The notes: generated by a model from the letters alone, not told the origin. A stretch of 64,000 bases of DNA from Actinomadura atramentaria DSM 43919 (GCF_000381885.1 NZ_KB907208.1:558001-622000), one strand, 5' to 3'; counted from the first letter of the stretch, positions 41,492 through 49,931 are shown. Numbers and translations are program-made.

Positions 41492-42631
41492 ATGGCACGC
41501 GAGATCTTCACCGCCGAGCACGAGGCGTTCCGCGACATGGTGCGGGCCTTCATCGAGAAGGAGATCGCCCCCCACCACGAGCAGTGGGAGAAGGACGGGA
41601 TCGTCTCCCGCGAGGTGTGGCTCGCCGCGGGCCGGGCCGGGCTCCTCGGGATCGACATGCCGGAGGAGTACGGCGGCGGCGGGAACACCGACTACCGCTA
41701 CTACGTCGTCCTCAACGAGGAATTCGCCAAGGCCGGAATCCACGGGCCCGGCTTCTCCGTCCACAACGACATCAACGGCGGCTACCTGCGCTCCCTCGCC
41801 ACCGACGAGCAGAAGGCCCGGTGGTTCCCCGGCTACTGCTCCGGCGAGATCATCACCGGCATCGCGATGACCGAGCCCGCCGCCGGGTCCGACCTCCAGG
41901 GCATCAAGTCGACGGCCGTCAAGGACGGCGACCACTACGTCCTGAACGGCTCCAAGACGTTCATCTCCAACGGAATCCTGTCGGACCTCGTCATCGTCGT
42001 CGCCAAGACCGACCCGTCCGCGGGCGCGCACGGCGTCAGCCTCCTCGTCGTCGAACGCGGCATGGAGGGCTTCTCGCGCGGCCGCAACCTCGACAAGGTC
42101 GGAATGCACGCGCAGGACACCGCCGAACTGTTCTTCGACAACGTCCGCGTCCCCAAGGAGAACCTGCTCGGCGAAGAGGGCCAGGGCTTCATCTACCTGA
42201 TGCAGAACCTCGCCCGCGAGCGCCTGTCCATCGGCGTCACCGCCCAGGCCGCCGCCGAGGCCGCCTTCGACATGACGGTCGAGTACTGCAAGACCCGCGA
42301 GGCGTTCGGCCGCCCGATCGGCAAGTTCCAGCACAACCGCTTCACCCTCGCCGAGATGAAGACCGAGATCACCGTCACCCGCACCTTCACCGACCAGTGC
42401 ATCGTCAAGGAGAGCAAGGGCGAACTCTCCATCGAAGAAGCCGCGATGCTCAAGTACTGGAACACCGAACTGGTCAAGAAGGTCGTGGACCGCTGCCTCC
42501 AGCTCCACGGCGGCTACGGCTACATGATGGAGTACCCCATCGCGAAGGCGTACCAGGACGTCCGCATCCAGACCATCTTCGGCGGCACCACCGAGATCAT
42601 GAAGGAGATCATCGGCCGCAGCATCATCTAG
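41492..42631 (+). CDS. Acyl-CoA dehydrogenase, long-chain (ACADL-like) type
   Basis: A 379-residue flavoprotein catalysing alpha,beta-dehydrogenation of acyl-CoA. Seen: Thr-Gly-Ile-Ala-Met-Thr-Glu-Pro-Ala-Ala-Gly-Ser-Asp (FAD site), Arg-Glu-Ala-Phe-Gly-Arg-Pro-Ile-Gly, and near the end Ile-Phe-Gly-Gly-Thr-Thr-Glu-Ile-Met-Lys. The medium-chain-type catalytic Glu in YEGT is Gly here, as in long-chain enzymes where the base sits on an earlier helix. Divergent from the MerR gene with a shared operator region; last chromosomal gene before the phage-like region. GGGAGAG precedes the ATG. Confidence 0.92.
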   Translation: MAREIFTAEHEAFRDMVRAFIEKEIAPHHEQWEKDGIVSREVWLAAGRAGLLGIDMPEEYGGGGNTDYRYYVVLNEEFAKAGIHGPGFSVHNDINGGYLRSLATDEQKARWFPGYCSGEIITGIAMTEPAAGSDLQGIKSTAVKDGDHYVLNGSKTFISNGILSDLVIVVAKTDPSAGAHGVSLLVVERGMEGFSRGRNLDKVGMHAQDTAELFFDNVRVPKENLLGEEGQGFIYLMQNLARERLSIGVTAQAAAEAAFDMTVEYCKTREAFGRPIGKFQHNRFTLAEMKTEITVTRTFTDQCIVKESKGELSIEEAAMLKYWNTELVKKVVDRCLQLHGGYGYMMEYPIAKAYQDVRIQTIFGGTTEIMKEIIGRSII

Positions 42632-42639
42632 TGCTCTGA

Positions 42640-42725
42640 CCTGGTGTTTTGTGAGTCCTTCACGGTCTCCGTGATCCCCGCCTCTAACCGGCGTTAGATC
42701 ACCTGTTAGAAAACACGCTACCAGG
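42640..42725. repeat. Nested inverted repeats at the phage/chromosome junction
   Basis: Outer arms CCTGGTGTTTT (42640-42650) and AAAACAC...ACCAGG (42710-42725) enclose two perfect hairpins: TCACGG-TCT-CCGTGA (42660-42674) and CTAAC-CGGC-GTTAG (42684-42697). The whole can fold as a cloverleaf-like structure. It lies nine bases after the acyl-CoA dehydrogenase stop, so part may act as terminator. Confidence 0.5.
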
Positions 42726-42749
42726 ACCCCGCTGTGCAGTCGTGTGCAG

Positions 42750-42781
42750 TTGGCTGGTCACGGGTGCCCGTGACCAGCCAA
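42750..42781. repeat. 32-base near-perfect palindrome
   Basis: TTGGCTGGTCACGGG (42750-42764) and CCCGTGACCAGCCAA (42767-42781), with only TG between the arms. Fifteen paired bases on each side. It could be a terminator, a recombination or packaging site, or an operator. Confidence 0.6.
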
Positions 42782-42874
42782 CACGGTCCTCAAGGTCACT
42801 CTCTGTGATGGCGTGCGGCAGAGCCGCCTCTAGCAACAGCTCTTACCTACTTCGGGCACAGCCGCCCCACCCTC

Positions 42875-42894
42875 GTCATATCGAGCGATATGAC
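42875..42894. promoter_or_regulatory. Palindromic operator candidate before the terminase gene
   Basis: GTCATATCG (42875-42883) and CGATATGAC (42886-42894) are perfect arms with an AG centre, ending 11 bases before the terminase ATG and next to its GGGGG ribosome-binding site. It is AT-rich compared with its surroundings. Confidence 0.45.
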
Positions 42895-42905
42895 ACGGGG
42901 GACTC

Positions 42906-44483
42906 ATGTCGGCGGCTGCGCCCGAAGACTTCATCGAAGAGACTGACGAGACCGAAGAAGAACGGCAGGCCCGCGAAGACATCGAGGTCGAGATCGACCC
43001 GTTGTCCCAGCAGTTCGTCGCCGAGCTGGTCGAGAAGATCCTGCTGCTGGTCGATGAGCTGTCCGGCCACCCGCTCTACCCGTACCAGCGCGTCTTCGCG
43101 TACCGGGTCATTGAGTCGATTCTGCTCAATGACGGCCAGACCACAACCGCGCTTTTCAGTCGCCAGTCCGGCAAGTCGGAGACGGTGGCAAATGTCGTGG
43201 CCGCGTGCCTCATCATCTTGCCGCGCCTCGCCAAGGTCTATCCCGACCTTCTGGGAAAATTCGCTGAAGGGTTCTGGGTCGGAGCCTTCGCGCCCACAGA
43301 TGAGCAGTCCGACATTCTGTACGGCCGCCTAGTGGACCGCCTCACTTCCGAACGTGCCGAAGCGGTATGCGCTGACCCGGAGATTGACGAGCAGGTCGTC
43401 CAGCGGGGCCGCACCGTCCACCTCAGAAAGAGCGGCTCACTCATCCGCCGCCAGACCTGCCATCCCCGGGCGAAAATCGAGGGGCGCACCTACCACCTCA
43501 TCATCGTGGACGAGTGCCAGGACGCCGACGAGAAAATCATCAACAAGTCGGTCGCGCCCATGGGCGCGAGCACCAACGCCTCGATGATCATGATTGGTAC
43601 GCCTGGCTACACCAAGGGCGTTTTCTACAAGATCATCCAGCATGGGAAGCGCCAGGAGACCAAGCGCGGCTCCAAGCAGCTGCACTTCGAGGCGAACTGG
43701 AAGGAGGCGGCCAAGAGTAACCCGAACTACGAGAAGTTCGTCAAGCGCGAGATGCTCCGGCTCGGCACGGACTCCGACGAGTTCAAGATGTCCTACGAAC
43801 TCAAGTGGCTCCTGGAGAAAGGCCAGTTCGTCACCTCCGAGCGCCTGGACGAACTGGGCGACAAAAGCATGCAGGTCGTCCACGCCTGGCACGCCTCGCC
43901 GTGCGTTGCCGGCCTGGACGTCGCTCGCAAGGAAGACAGCACCGTGCTCACGGTCTGCTGGGTCGACTGGGACCACCCCGACGAATTCGGCTACTACGAC
44001 ACGCGCATCCTCAACTGGTTGGACTTGACCGGCTTGAAGTGGGAGGAGCAGTACTTCCGGATCGTGGAGTTCCTGTCGAACTACCGGCTGTACAAGCTTG
44101 GCATCGACGCCGGAGGACTCGGTGACGTGGTCGCCGACCGGCTACGCGTCCTAATGCCCCACATCGAGGTCATCGACATCACCAGCTCGCGGCCCGAACA
44201 GTCCAAAAGGTGGAAGCACCTGGCCACACTGTTGGAGAAGGGCATGATCTCCTGGCCCGCCCACGCCAAGACCCGGCGCCTCAAGACGTGGCGCCGGTTC
44301 TATCAGCAGATGACCGACGTGGAGAAGGTCTTCGTCGGGCCTCACATGCTGGTCGAGGCGCCGGACGAAGCAGACGCCCACGATGACTACCCGGACAGCC
44401 TCGCACTGGCGTGCATCCTCACCCAGGAGGACGCCATGCCAGAGGTCCAGGTGTCGAACGCGCCCTTCTATAACGCGGCCTGA
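42906..44483 (+). CDS. Phage terminase large subunit
   Basis: A 525-residue DNA-packaging motor. ATPase half: Walker A-like Ser-Arg-Gln-Ser-Gly-Lys-Ser (about 84-90), Walker B Ile-Ile-Val-Asp-Glu-Cys-Gln-Asp (about 196-203). RNase H-like nuclease half: Gly-Leu-Asp-Val-Ala-Arg (about 335-340), Gly-Ile-Asp-Ala-Gly-Gly, and a C-terminal Asp-Asp-Tyr-Pro-Asp-Ser, giving the acidic metal ligands. All catalytic motifs are intact. No small terminase gene is visible beside it. The ATG has GGGGG upstream; the stop abuts the stop of the convergent YkgJ-like gene with no gap. Confidence 0.92.
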   Translation: MSAAAPEDFIEETDETEEERQAREDIEVEIDPLSQQFVAELVEKILLLVDELSGHPLYPYQRVFAYRVIESILLNDGQTTTALFSRQSGKSETVANVVAACLIILPRLAKVYPDLLGKFAEGFWVGAFAPTDEQSDILYGRLVDRLTSERAEAVCADPEIDEQVVQRGRTVHLRKSGSLIRRQTCHPRAKIEGRTYHLIIVDECQDADEKIINKSVAPMGASTNASMIMIGTPGYTKGVFYKIIQHGKRQETKRGSKQLHFEANWKEAAKSNPNYEKFVKREMLRLGTDSDEFKMSYELKWLLEKGQFVTSERLDELGDKSMQVVHAWHASPCVAGLDVARKEDSTVLTVCWVDWDHPDEFGYYDTRILNWLDLTGLKWEEQYFRIVEFLSNYRLYKLGIDAGGLGDVVADRLRVLMPHIEVIDITSSRPEQSKRWKHLATLLEKGMISWPAHAKTRRLKTWRRFYQQMTDVEKVFVGPHMLVEAPDEADAHDDYPDSLALACILTQEDAMPEVQVSNAPFYNAA

Positions 44484-45071
44484 TCAGCGCCGCGCCCGCC
44501 GGATCTCACCCAGCAGTTCGTCGTCGCAGTGATGCAACTGGGCCGGGCGGCCTGCATAGTGGTTCTGCAATATCTGCTCCACCTGTGGGTCGTCACCCAC
44601 CTGTTCGCCGCCCATGAAGTAGGCCAAGACCTCCGCCCACACATTGGGATCGGACTTGGCCCGGCGCATCATCTCCGCGGCGGACAGGCCGTCGGTGACT
44701 TTGTGGCCCCCGATCTCATACGACCTGAACAGCAGCTCCATAACCTCCTCGGGGGACAGCCACCGCTCTGGCTCGCAGCCGTGCGGGCAACGCAACGTCG
44801 GGATCTTGCTGGCCCCCCACAGTCGGCAGATCGTTGGCCGCGCCCGACGAGCTGTACATGCACCCTGCTGGTTCAGCGCCGGGCACAGGAAACGCAGCGC
44901 CGACCCAACGTACGGCGGGAACTGAATACCACGCGCCTCCAGCAACTCACGCTCCAGCCGAGACATGTCCAGCGCCGACACACACGACGCCTGACACAGG
45001 CGCTTGCAGTCCTTCATCTTCGGCACTTGCGCGTACAGCTCTTTCAGCTGCCGATACGCGTCCATATCCAT
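44484..45071 (-). CDS. YkgJ-like Cys-cluster protein, reversed within the phage genes
   Basis: A 195-residue protein with the Cys-cluster pattern of the YkgJ/UPF0153 family: Cys-Lys-Arg-Leu-Cys-Gln-Ala-Ser-Cys near the start, then Phe-Leu-Cys-Pro, Gly-Ala-Cys-Thr, Arg-Pro-Thr-Ile-Cys-Arg and Cys-Pro-His-Gly-Cys. These Cys should bind zinc or an iron-sulfur cluster. It is the only minus-strand gene in the phage block, divergent from the next gene, so it may have its own promoter and act as a cargo (moron) gene. Function unknown. Confidence 0.75.
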   Translation of the reverse strand: MDMDAYRQLKELYAQVPKMKDCKRLCQASCVSALDMSRLERELLEARGIQFPPYVGSALRFLCPALNQQGACTARRARPTICRLWGASKIPTLRCPHGCEPERWLSPEEVMELLFRSYEIGGHKVTDGLSAAEMMRRAKSDPNVWAEVLAYFMGGEQVGDDPQVEQILQNHYAGRPAQLHHCDDELLGEIRRARR

Positions 45072-45148
45072 GCGCCGCAGCGTAGTCCCGAGTCAGCGCT
45101 GAGTAACTGTCTTTACAAAACCTGTGTCGCCGATCTTTAGCGTCGAAC

Positions 45149-45160
45149 TGGAACGTTCCA
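45149..45160. promoter_or_regulatory. 12-base palindrome in a divergent phage promoter region
   Basis: TGGAACGTTCCA is a perfect palindrome, 20 bases before the ATG at 45180. TTTACA at 45112 could be a -35 for the rightward genes. Operator role is inference. Confidence 0.35.
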
Positions 45161-45179
45161 ACGTAAAGGCAGGCACATC

Positions 45180-45593
45180 ATGGCCGAAGACCGCAGCCCG
45201 CTGGCTCCCGTCGCGCGCTTCCCCGAGAAGGTCCCGACCGTCTACGAGCGCACCACCGCTCCCAACAGAGTGGGCGGCCGTGGCCCCCTCCGCTTCGAGG
45301 AGGGGCTGGCCAGCGACTCCGACATCCCCTCGGACTTCGGCGTCGGCGTCATGCAGGGCTACGAGACCGCGCCGGGCCGCAGCAACCACAACAAGAACGT
45401 CTTCACCAAGGAGCCCGGCGAGACCATGCGCCAGCGCGCCCACGTCGGCAGCGCGGCCTGGCCCGAAGCCCCAACCTTCCTCAGCGAATTCGGCCACGGC
45501 GCCATGAACGACTACGCGGAGATCAAGTACGAGCAGGTCGCCCGCTCGGGCAGCCACTACACCCGCCAGAACCCGGCCGAAGTCCAGGACTGA
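45180..45593 (+). CDS. Hypothetical phage protein
   Basis: A 137-residue polar protein without recognised domains, rich in Pro, Gly, Asn and charged residues, with two His-containing segments (Ser-Asn-His-Asn-Lys-Asn; Phe-Gly-His-Gly-Ala-Met-Asn). It sits between terminase and portal, where small virion or head-associated proteins are common. ATG at 45180 with AAAGGCAGG upstream. Confidence 0.6.
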   Translation: MAEDRSPLAPVARFPEKVPTVYERTTAPNRVGGRGPLRFEEGLASDSDIPSDFGVGVMQGYETAPGRSNHNKNVFTKEPGETMRQRAHVGSAAWPEAPTFLSEFGHGAMNDYAEIKYEQVARSGSHYTRQNPAEVQD

Positions 45594-45625
45594 CCGCCGC
45601 CATGCTGACCACGCGCGCTGCGGCG

Positions 45626-45641
45626 CCCTCTCGGGAGAGGG
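45626..45641 (+). promoter_or_regulatory. Hairpin covering the ribosome-binding site of the portal leader
   Basis: CCCTCTC (45626-45632) and GAGAGGG (45635-45641) form a perfect stem that includes the GAGAGGGGG ribosome-binding sequence of the ATG at 45653. It could limit translation initiation there. Confidence 0.35.
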
Positions 45642-45652
45642 GGTGATGCCAC

Positions 45653-45787
45653 ATGGCCATTAGCTTCCTTCCACCCAGCGCGCGAGCCGCCGGTTCAGAC
45701 CTGACCATCGCCATCTCGCCGCTCGGGCTAGTGGAGCTTTTACCTCGCTGACGAAGAGTTCGAGGTACACGGCCCTCGAAGACCCGC
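45653..45787 (+). pseudogene. Broken N-terminal part of the portal gene
   Basis: A well-placed ATG (45653) opens 32 codons (start Met-Ala-Ile-Ser-Phe-Leu-Pro-Pro, end Gly-Leu-Val-Glu-Leu-Leu-Pro-Arg) before a TGA at 45749. Shifting by one base at the T run 45738-45741 gives Tyr-Leu-Ala-Asp-Glu-Glu-Phe-Glu-Val-His-Gly-Pro-Arg, which reads as natural portal sequence, and returning to the first frame by 45788 gives the Leu-Asn-Arg-Tyr start of the long portal frame. The frames add up to a net multiple of three. Either two compensating indels (mutation or sequencing error) or a recoding event explains this. Confidence 0.55.
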
Positions 45788-47365
45788 TTGAACCGCTATG
45801 CGACAAGCTGGGCCTTCTATCTGGGGCACCACTGGGCCTACCGGCGTGAATTCGGCGAGCCGCAGATCACGTTCAACTACGCCCGCGCGTTTGCTGACTA
45901 CGCCAACAACTTCACCTTCTCCCGCGGCGTGCACTTCGAGAGCGCCCCGGCGTTCCAGCACATCATCCCAGCGCTGCTCCAGCGCATCTGGGAGGTCGAC
46001 AACGACAAGGCCCAGACGTTGTGGAGCGTGGGCAACCACGGCTCGGTGTCGGGCGACTCGTTCGTCAAGGTGGCCTACGAGCCGCCGTTCGAGGACGCCG
46101 CCGGAAACCCGCATCCGGGCCGCGTTCGGATCTTGCCGCTCAACAGTTCCTTCTGTTTTCCAGAATGGCATCCGCATGATCGCGAAAGACTTCTGAGATT
46201 TAAACTGAAGTACAGATTCTGGGGCACCACTCTAGAGGGAACTCGGCAGGTCTTCACTTACACCGAGATCCTGACCGACGACCGCATTGAGGAATACGTC
46301 AACGATGAGCTGATCGACTCCCGGCCCAATCCGCTGGGTCAGGTCCCGATCGTGCACATCCCCAACATTCCTGTCGCCGGTTCCCCTTGGGGACTGTCGG
46401 ATATCCATGACATCATTCCGCTGAATCGTGAGTACAACGAAAAAGCCACGAACATCAGCGACATCATCAATTACCACGCCAGCCCGGTCACCATCATCAC
46501 CGGTGCGAAGGCGAGCAACCTTGAGAAGGGCCCCAAGAAGGTTTGGGGTGGCCTGCCCAAGGACGCCAATGTCTTCAATTTGGAGGGCGGCACCAACGCG
46601 TTGCCGCACGCCCTGGCGTACCTGGACATGCTCAAGCGGAGCATGCATGAGATGACCGGCGTGCCGGAGTCGGCACTGGGGCAGATGCAGCCCATCAGCA
46701 ACACCTCGGGCGTCGCTCTGAGCATCCAGTACCAGCCCATGATCCAGAAGATGGATCTCAAGCGCCTTCAGTACACCGTGGGGCTCCGCAGGATCAACGA
46801 GCTGGCCCTGCGCACCCTGTTCCTGCACGAGCCGGAGACGCTGGCCTACAACCCTGAATCCGACGGTCTTCTCACCGAGGGCCAGGCGCTCGTCATCGAC
46901 CCGAACGACCCCGCCGTCTACGACGTCAAGTGCGTCTGGTCGGCCCCGCTCCCAGTAGACGTCCTGGTGAAGCTCAACGAGATCCAGGCCAAGCTCGCTT
47001 TGGGCTTGGAATCCAAGGTCGGCGCTCTGCGCGACTTGGGCAGCGAGTTCCCAGACGAAAAGATGGCCGAGATCAACGACGAGCTGATCGACGAGGCCAA
47101 AAAGCAAGGCGCCGTCGACCTAGTCCGTGTTCAGGTCCAGCAGGCCATCGCCGCCATCACCGGAGTCATGCCGACACCCGACGGCGGAGCCGAGCCGGTC
47201 ATGGGCCCACCGCCCGCCGGCGAAGGCGAATCACCGCAACCGCAAACCAATCCAATGATGGGCCTCGACTCAGCCGAGGTCCAGAACCTAGCACCTGAGC
47301 TACTGACCCAGGCGTATGGCACAAAGCTGGCCCAGCGCCGGGCACCGAACAACAACTCAGCCTGA
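45788..47365 (+). CDS. Phage portal protein
   Basis: About 525 residues in the uninterrupted frame. This is the dodecameric ring through which DNA enters and leaves the capsid. The sequence opens Arg-Tyr-Ala-Thr-Ser-Trp-Ala-Phe-Tyr-Leu-Gly-His-His-Trp and continues with the SPP1-gp6-like alternation of beta wing and helical stem, ending in a long helix and a Gln/Pro-rich tail. The TTG at 45788 is only the first possible start in this frame; the true N-terminus probably lies at 45653, separated by frame changes. Followed by scaffold and capsid genes as expected. Confidence 0.82.
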   Translation: MNRYATSWAFYLGHHWAYRREFGEPQITFNYARAFADYANNFTFSRGVHFESAPAFQHIIPALLQRIWEVDNDKAQTLWSVGNHGSVSGDSFVKVAYEPPFEDAAGNPHPGRVRILPLNSSFCFPEWHPHDRERLLRFKLKYRFWGTTLEGTRQVFTYTEILTDDRIEEYVNDELIDSRPNPLGQVPIVHIPNIPVAGSPWGLSDIHDIIPLNREYNEKATNISDIINYHASPVTIITGAKASNLEKGPKKVWGGLPKDANVFNLEGGTNALPHALAYLDMLKRSMHEMTGVPESALGQMQPISNTSGVALSIQYQPMIQKMDLKRLQYTVGLRRINELALRTLFLHEPETLAYNPESDGLLTEGQALVIDPNDPAVYDVKCVWSAPLPVDVLVKLNEIQAKLALGLESKVGALRDLGSEFPDEKMAEINDELIDEAKKQGAVDLVRVQVQQAIAAITGVMPTPDGGAEPVMGPPPAGEGESPQPQTNPMMGLDSAEVQNLAPELLTQAYGTKLAQRRAPNNNSA

Positions 47366-47385
47366 CATTCATCGGGGGATGAACC

Positions 47386-48225
47386 ATGTTCGTAAATCAG
47401 CAGGGAACGCCGCCCACACCGGAGTCGACTAACGTCCCGTCCCCGGAGCAGCCGACCAATGCTCCGTCTCCGGCGCAGCTGGGCAATGGCACGGCCCCGG
47501 AACAGCCGCCCGTGCCCACTCAGCCGCCCGCGCAGCCCCCAGCACCGCAGACCACCTACTTCACGCAGGCCGACATCGAGCGCGCCCGCAAGGAGGAGAA
47601 GGACAAGCTCTACGGGGAGCTGTCCAAGCTCAAGGAGACCACGCGAGAGCTGAAGGCGGACCGTGATGCCCGGCTCAAGGCGGAGCAGGAAGCGCGCGAG
47701 GCCGCGGAGGCGCAGCGCCGTGCGCAGGAAGAGGAAGAGCTTTCCCTGCGCGAACTTCTGGCCAAGCGTGACCAGGAGTTCAAGGATTGGCAGGCCAAGG
47801 TCGACGCCGAACGCGAGGCCGAACGCGCCATCATCGCCAAGGAGCGCGAATTCGCGCAGCTCCAGGCTTACATCAACAGCCGGGTCGCCGAAGAGCGCCA
47901 GAACGAAACCATTGCTCCCGAACTCCTGGACCTGGTGACGGGTAACACCCAGGAAGAGGTTGAGCAATCCATTTCTACGCTCCGCGCCAAAACCCAGGCT
48001 ATTCTCGAAAACGTAGCTAGTGCGCGGGCAAACTCTGCCGCGCAGATGCGCGGCGTCTCCACCGCCGGATACGCCGTCTCCGGACCTATGGACACCGACT
48101 CGGGCCACAAGACGATTTCATCCGATGAACTGAAGGCCATGTCGATGGCCGACTGGGCAGCACTCCGCGAAAAGGTCCTCCCCTCCGCCGCCGGTGGAGT
48201 AAATCAGGGGATGTTCGGCCGTTAA
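47386..48225 (+). CDS. Capsid scaffold-like protein
   Basis: A 279-residue protein with a Pro/Gln-rich N-terminus (about 1-62), a long charged coiled-coil (about 63-165, rich in Glu, Lys, Arg and Ala) and a small C-terminal domain. This composition and its place between portal and major capsid fit a scaffold (DUF4355-like) that guides head assembly. Start ATG 47386 with GGGGGATG upstream. Sequence alone cannot exclude another coiled-coil role. Confidence 0.72.
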   Translation: MFVNQQGTPPTPESTNVPSPEQPTNAPSPAQLGNGTAPEQPPVPTQPPAQPPAPQTTYFTQADIERARKEEKDKLYGELSKLKETTRELKADRDARLKAEQEAREAAEAQRRAQEEEELSLRELLAKRDQEFKDWQAKVDAEREAERAIIAKEREFAQLQAYINSRVAEERQNETIAPELLDLVTGNTQEEVEQSISTLRAKTQAILENVASARANSAAQMRGVSTAGYAVSGPMDTDSGHKTISSDELKAMSMADWAALREKVLPSAAGGVNQGMFGR

Positions 48226-48260
48226 GTCCGAGCACCAGAATTTCGTGAGAGGAAACACCA

Positions 48261-49250
48261 GTGCCCAGTGCTATCACCGGTACGCCGTTCCTGTCGGCGT
48301 CGCCCACTGTCTACTCGGGAGCTGACTCCTCCCGACTTTCGCCTGTGATCCAGACGATCTGGAGCAAGGAAATTCTTTTCCAGGCGATGCCGATCTTGCG
48401 TTTCGAGCAGTTCATGGTGAAGAAGACTGAGCTGGGCGTGCAGCCCGGACTCAGTATCAATTTCACCAGGTACAACAATTTGGGGAAGGCTACGCAGCTC
48501 GTTGAAGGCGTCCGCATGCAGACGAACGCCCTCACTGCGACGCAGTTCTCGATCACGGTCGCTGAGCATGGCTACGCCATTGCTGTCTCGGAACTCCTGC
48601 TCAATGCCAGCTTCGACGACGTAATGGCGTCGGGCTCGCGTCTGCTGGGCCGGAATATGGCCATGTACCTGGACGAGAGTGCGCGCGACACCCTGCTTCA
48701 GGCGTCGTCTGTTCTGTATGGTCGTGATAAGTACAAGGCCAGTCAGACGATCACGAACCTGTCTCCTTACGACCCCGGTAAGCCGGCCGCGAGCCGCGAC
48801 GCGCTGACGGGCGACTTCCACCTCACCTCGCACACCGTGAAGGACTGCGTCGAGACCCTCGAAAGCAAGAACGTCCCGAGGCTCGGCGAGACCTACGTGC
48901 AGTTCGTGCACCCGCACCAAGCGCGCAAGCTTCGCGATGACCCCGAATTCATCGAGATCACCAAGTATGCCAGTCCGGGGAACTTCATGATCGGCGAGAT
49001 TGGCCGTCTCCATGACGTGGTGTTCATTTCTACGACCCAGTGCAAGCGCATCAAGAACGCCGCTGGCAAGGACGTCTACCAGTCCATCGTCATTGGCGAT
49101 AACGCGGCTGGTCATGCCATCTCTCTGCCGGTCGAACTGCGCGACGGCGGCATTCTCGACTTCGGCCGCGAGCACGCGCTTTGCTGGTATGCGATTTGGG
49201 GGCTTGGCTTGATCACTGACATTTCTGTGGTCATCGCCGAGACCAATTGA
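48261..49250 (+). CDS. Major capsid protein, N4-gp56 family
   Basis: A 329-residue HK97-fold capsid protein that matches the N4-gp56 family layout: Gln-Thr-Ile-Trp-Ser-Lys-Glu near the start, Glu-Gly-Val-Arg-Met-Gln-Thr, Gly-Tyr-Ala-Ile-Ala-Val-Ser-Glu-Leu, and the Tyr-Val-Gln-Phe-Val-His-Pro-His-Gln-Ala-Arg segment in the central axial domain. GTG start with GAGAGGAAAC upstream. The codons here use more A/T at third positions than the host genes, as expected for a highly expressed transferred gene. Confidence 0.85.
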   Translation: MPSAITGTPFLSASPTVYSGADSSRLSPVIQTIWSKEILFQAMPILRFEQFMVKKTELGVQPGLSINFTRYNNLGKATQLVEGVRMQTNALTATQFSITVAEHGYAIAVSELLLNASFDDVMASGSRLLGRNMAMYLDESARDTLLQASSVLYGRDKYKASQTITNLSPYDPGKPAASRDALTGDFHLTSHTVKDCVETLESKNVPRLGETYVQFVHPHQARKLRDDPEFIEITKYASPGNFMIGEIGRLHDVVFISTTQCKRIKNAAGKDVYQSIVIGDNAAGHAISLPVELRDGGILDFGREHALCWYAIWGLGLITDISVVIAETN

Positions 49251-49318
49251 TCCGCTCCAGTGATATCAAGTCAAGACGTTTCTGCCTGACAATTTTGTGA
49301 CTCTCAAGGAGAAAACCC

Positions 49319-49675
49319 ATGGCTCCACGTGCATCCAGCAAGCGCGCCGGTGACCTCACCGGCGTCCGCAAGGAGAAGCTCGCCAAGCAGCACGCCGACG
49401 AGCAGGCTGAGCGCGCCAAGGAAGTCGCCCTGATCGACGCAGCCGAGGCCGAGCCGAAGCTGGTCGACCTGACCGACGACCACCCCGAACCCATCGAGGT
49501 CGAACCGGCGCCCGAGCTGGAGAAGCCGACCCGCACCATGCGCGTCAACGAGAAGGTCGAGCAGATGACCTTCGGCAGTCCGCACGACGTCTTCGACTTC
49601 GAGCCCGGTATCACCTACCGGGTCCCGACTCCGCTGTACAAGCACCTGGACGAAAAGGGCTATGTCTACCACTAA
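49319..49675 (+). CDS. Hypothetical phage head-region protein
   Basis: A 118-residue protein: a basic, then very acidic N-terminal half (Lys, Glu, Ala, Asp) and a short C-terminal fold with Phe-Asp-Phe-Glu-Pro-Gly-Ile-Thr-Tyr-Arg-Val-Pro. It follows the capsid gene, so head completion or decoration roles are plausible. Start ATG with AAGGAG upstream; end overlaps the next start by 14 bases. Confidence 0.65.
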   Translation: MAPRASSKRAGDLTGVRKEKLAKQHADEQAERAKEVALIDAAEAEPKLVDLTDDHPEPIEVEPAPELEKPTRTMRVNEKVEQMTFGSPHDVFDFEPGITYRVPTPLYKHLDEKGYVYH

Positions 49676-49931
49676 GCCGAAGCCGGGTGACGCGGTCACC
49701 TTCGCGGTCGAGTACGGGGAAGGTCTCGGGCGCGTGCCCGCTGGCACCAAGGGAACGGTGCGCGCGGTGTACCCGCCCGGGACTCCAGGCATCGGCCACA
49801 ACGGGACCGACGACACCGTGGTCATCGACATCAAGCGTCCGATCGGTCCCGACCGTGCCGTGGCGATGAGCCTGCCGACCTTCAGCGAGGTCTGCACGAC
49901 CGGCTCCGCCAAGAGCAAGGGTGGTAAGTGA
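49662..49931 (+). CDS. Small SH3/KOW-like phage protein
   Basis: An 89-residue protein. Pro-Gly-Asp-Ala-Val-Thr-Phe-Ala-Val then Pro-Ala-Gly-Thr-Lys-Gly-Thr-Val and Val-Val-Ile-Asp resemble a small beta barrel. Overlaps the preceding gene by 14 bases. Role unknown, probably connector or head decoration. Confidence 0.6.
   Translation: MSTTKPKPGDAVTFAVEYGEGLGRVPAGTKGTVRAVYPPGTPGIGHNGTDDTVVIDIKRPIGPDRAVAMSLPTFSEVCTTGSAKSKGGK

Noticed and set aside
42640..42725. tRNA gene at the integration boundary
   Set aside because: The cloverleaf-like folding has 3- and 4-base loops, lacks an anticodon arm with a 7-base loop, and has no T-loop consensus.
45749..45751. TGA in the portal leader read as selenocysteine or readthrough
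   Set aside because: Residues after the TGA in the same frame (Arg-Arg-Val-Arg-Gly-Thr) do not look native, whereas a one-base shift restores a natural sequence; no SECIS-like reason is visible.
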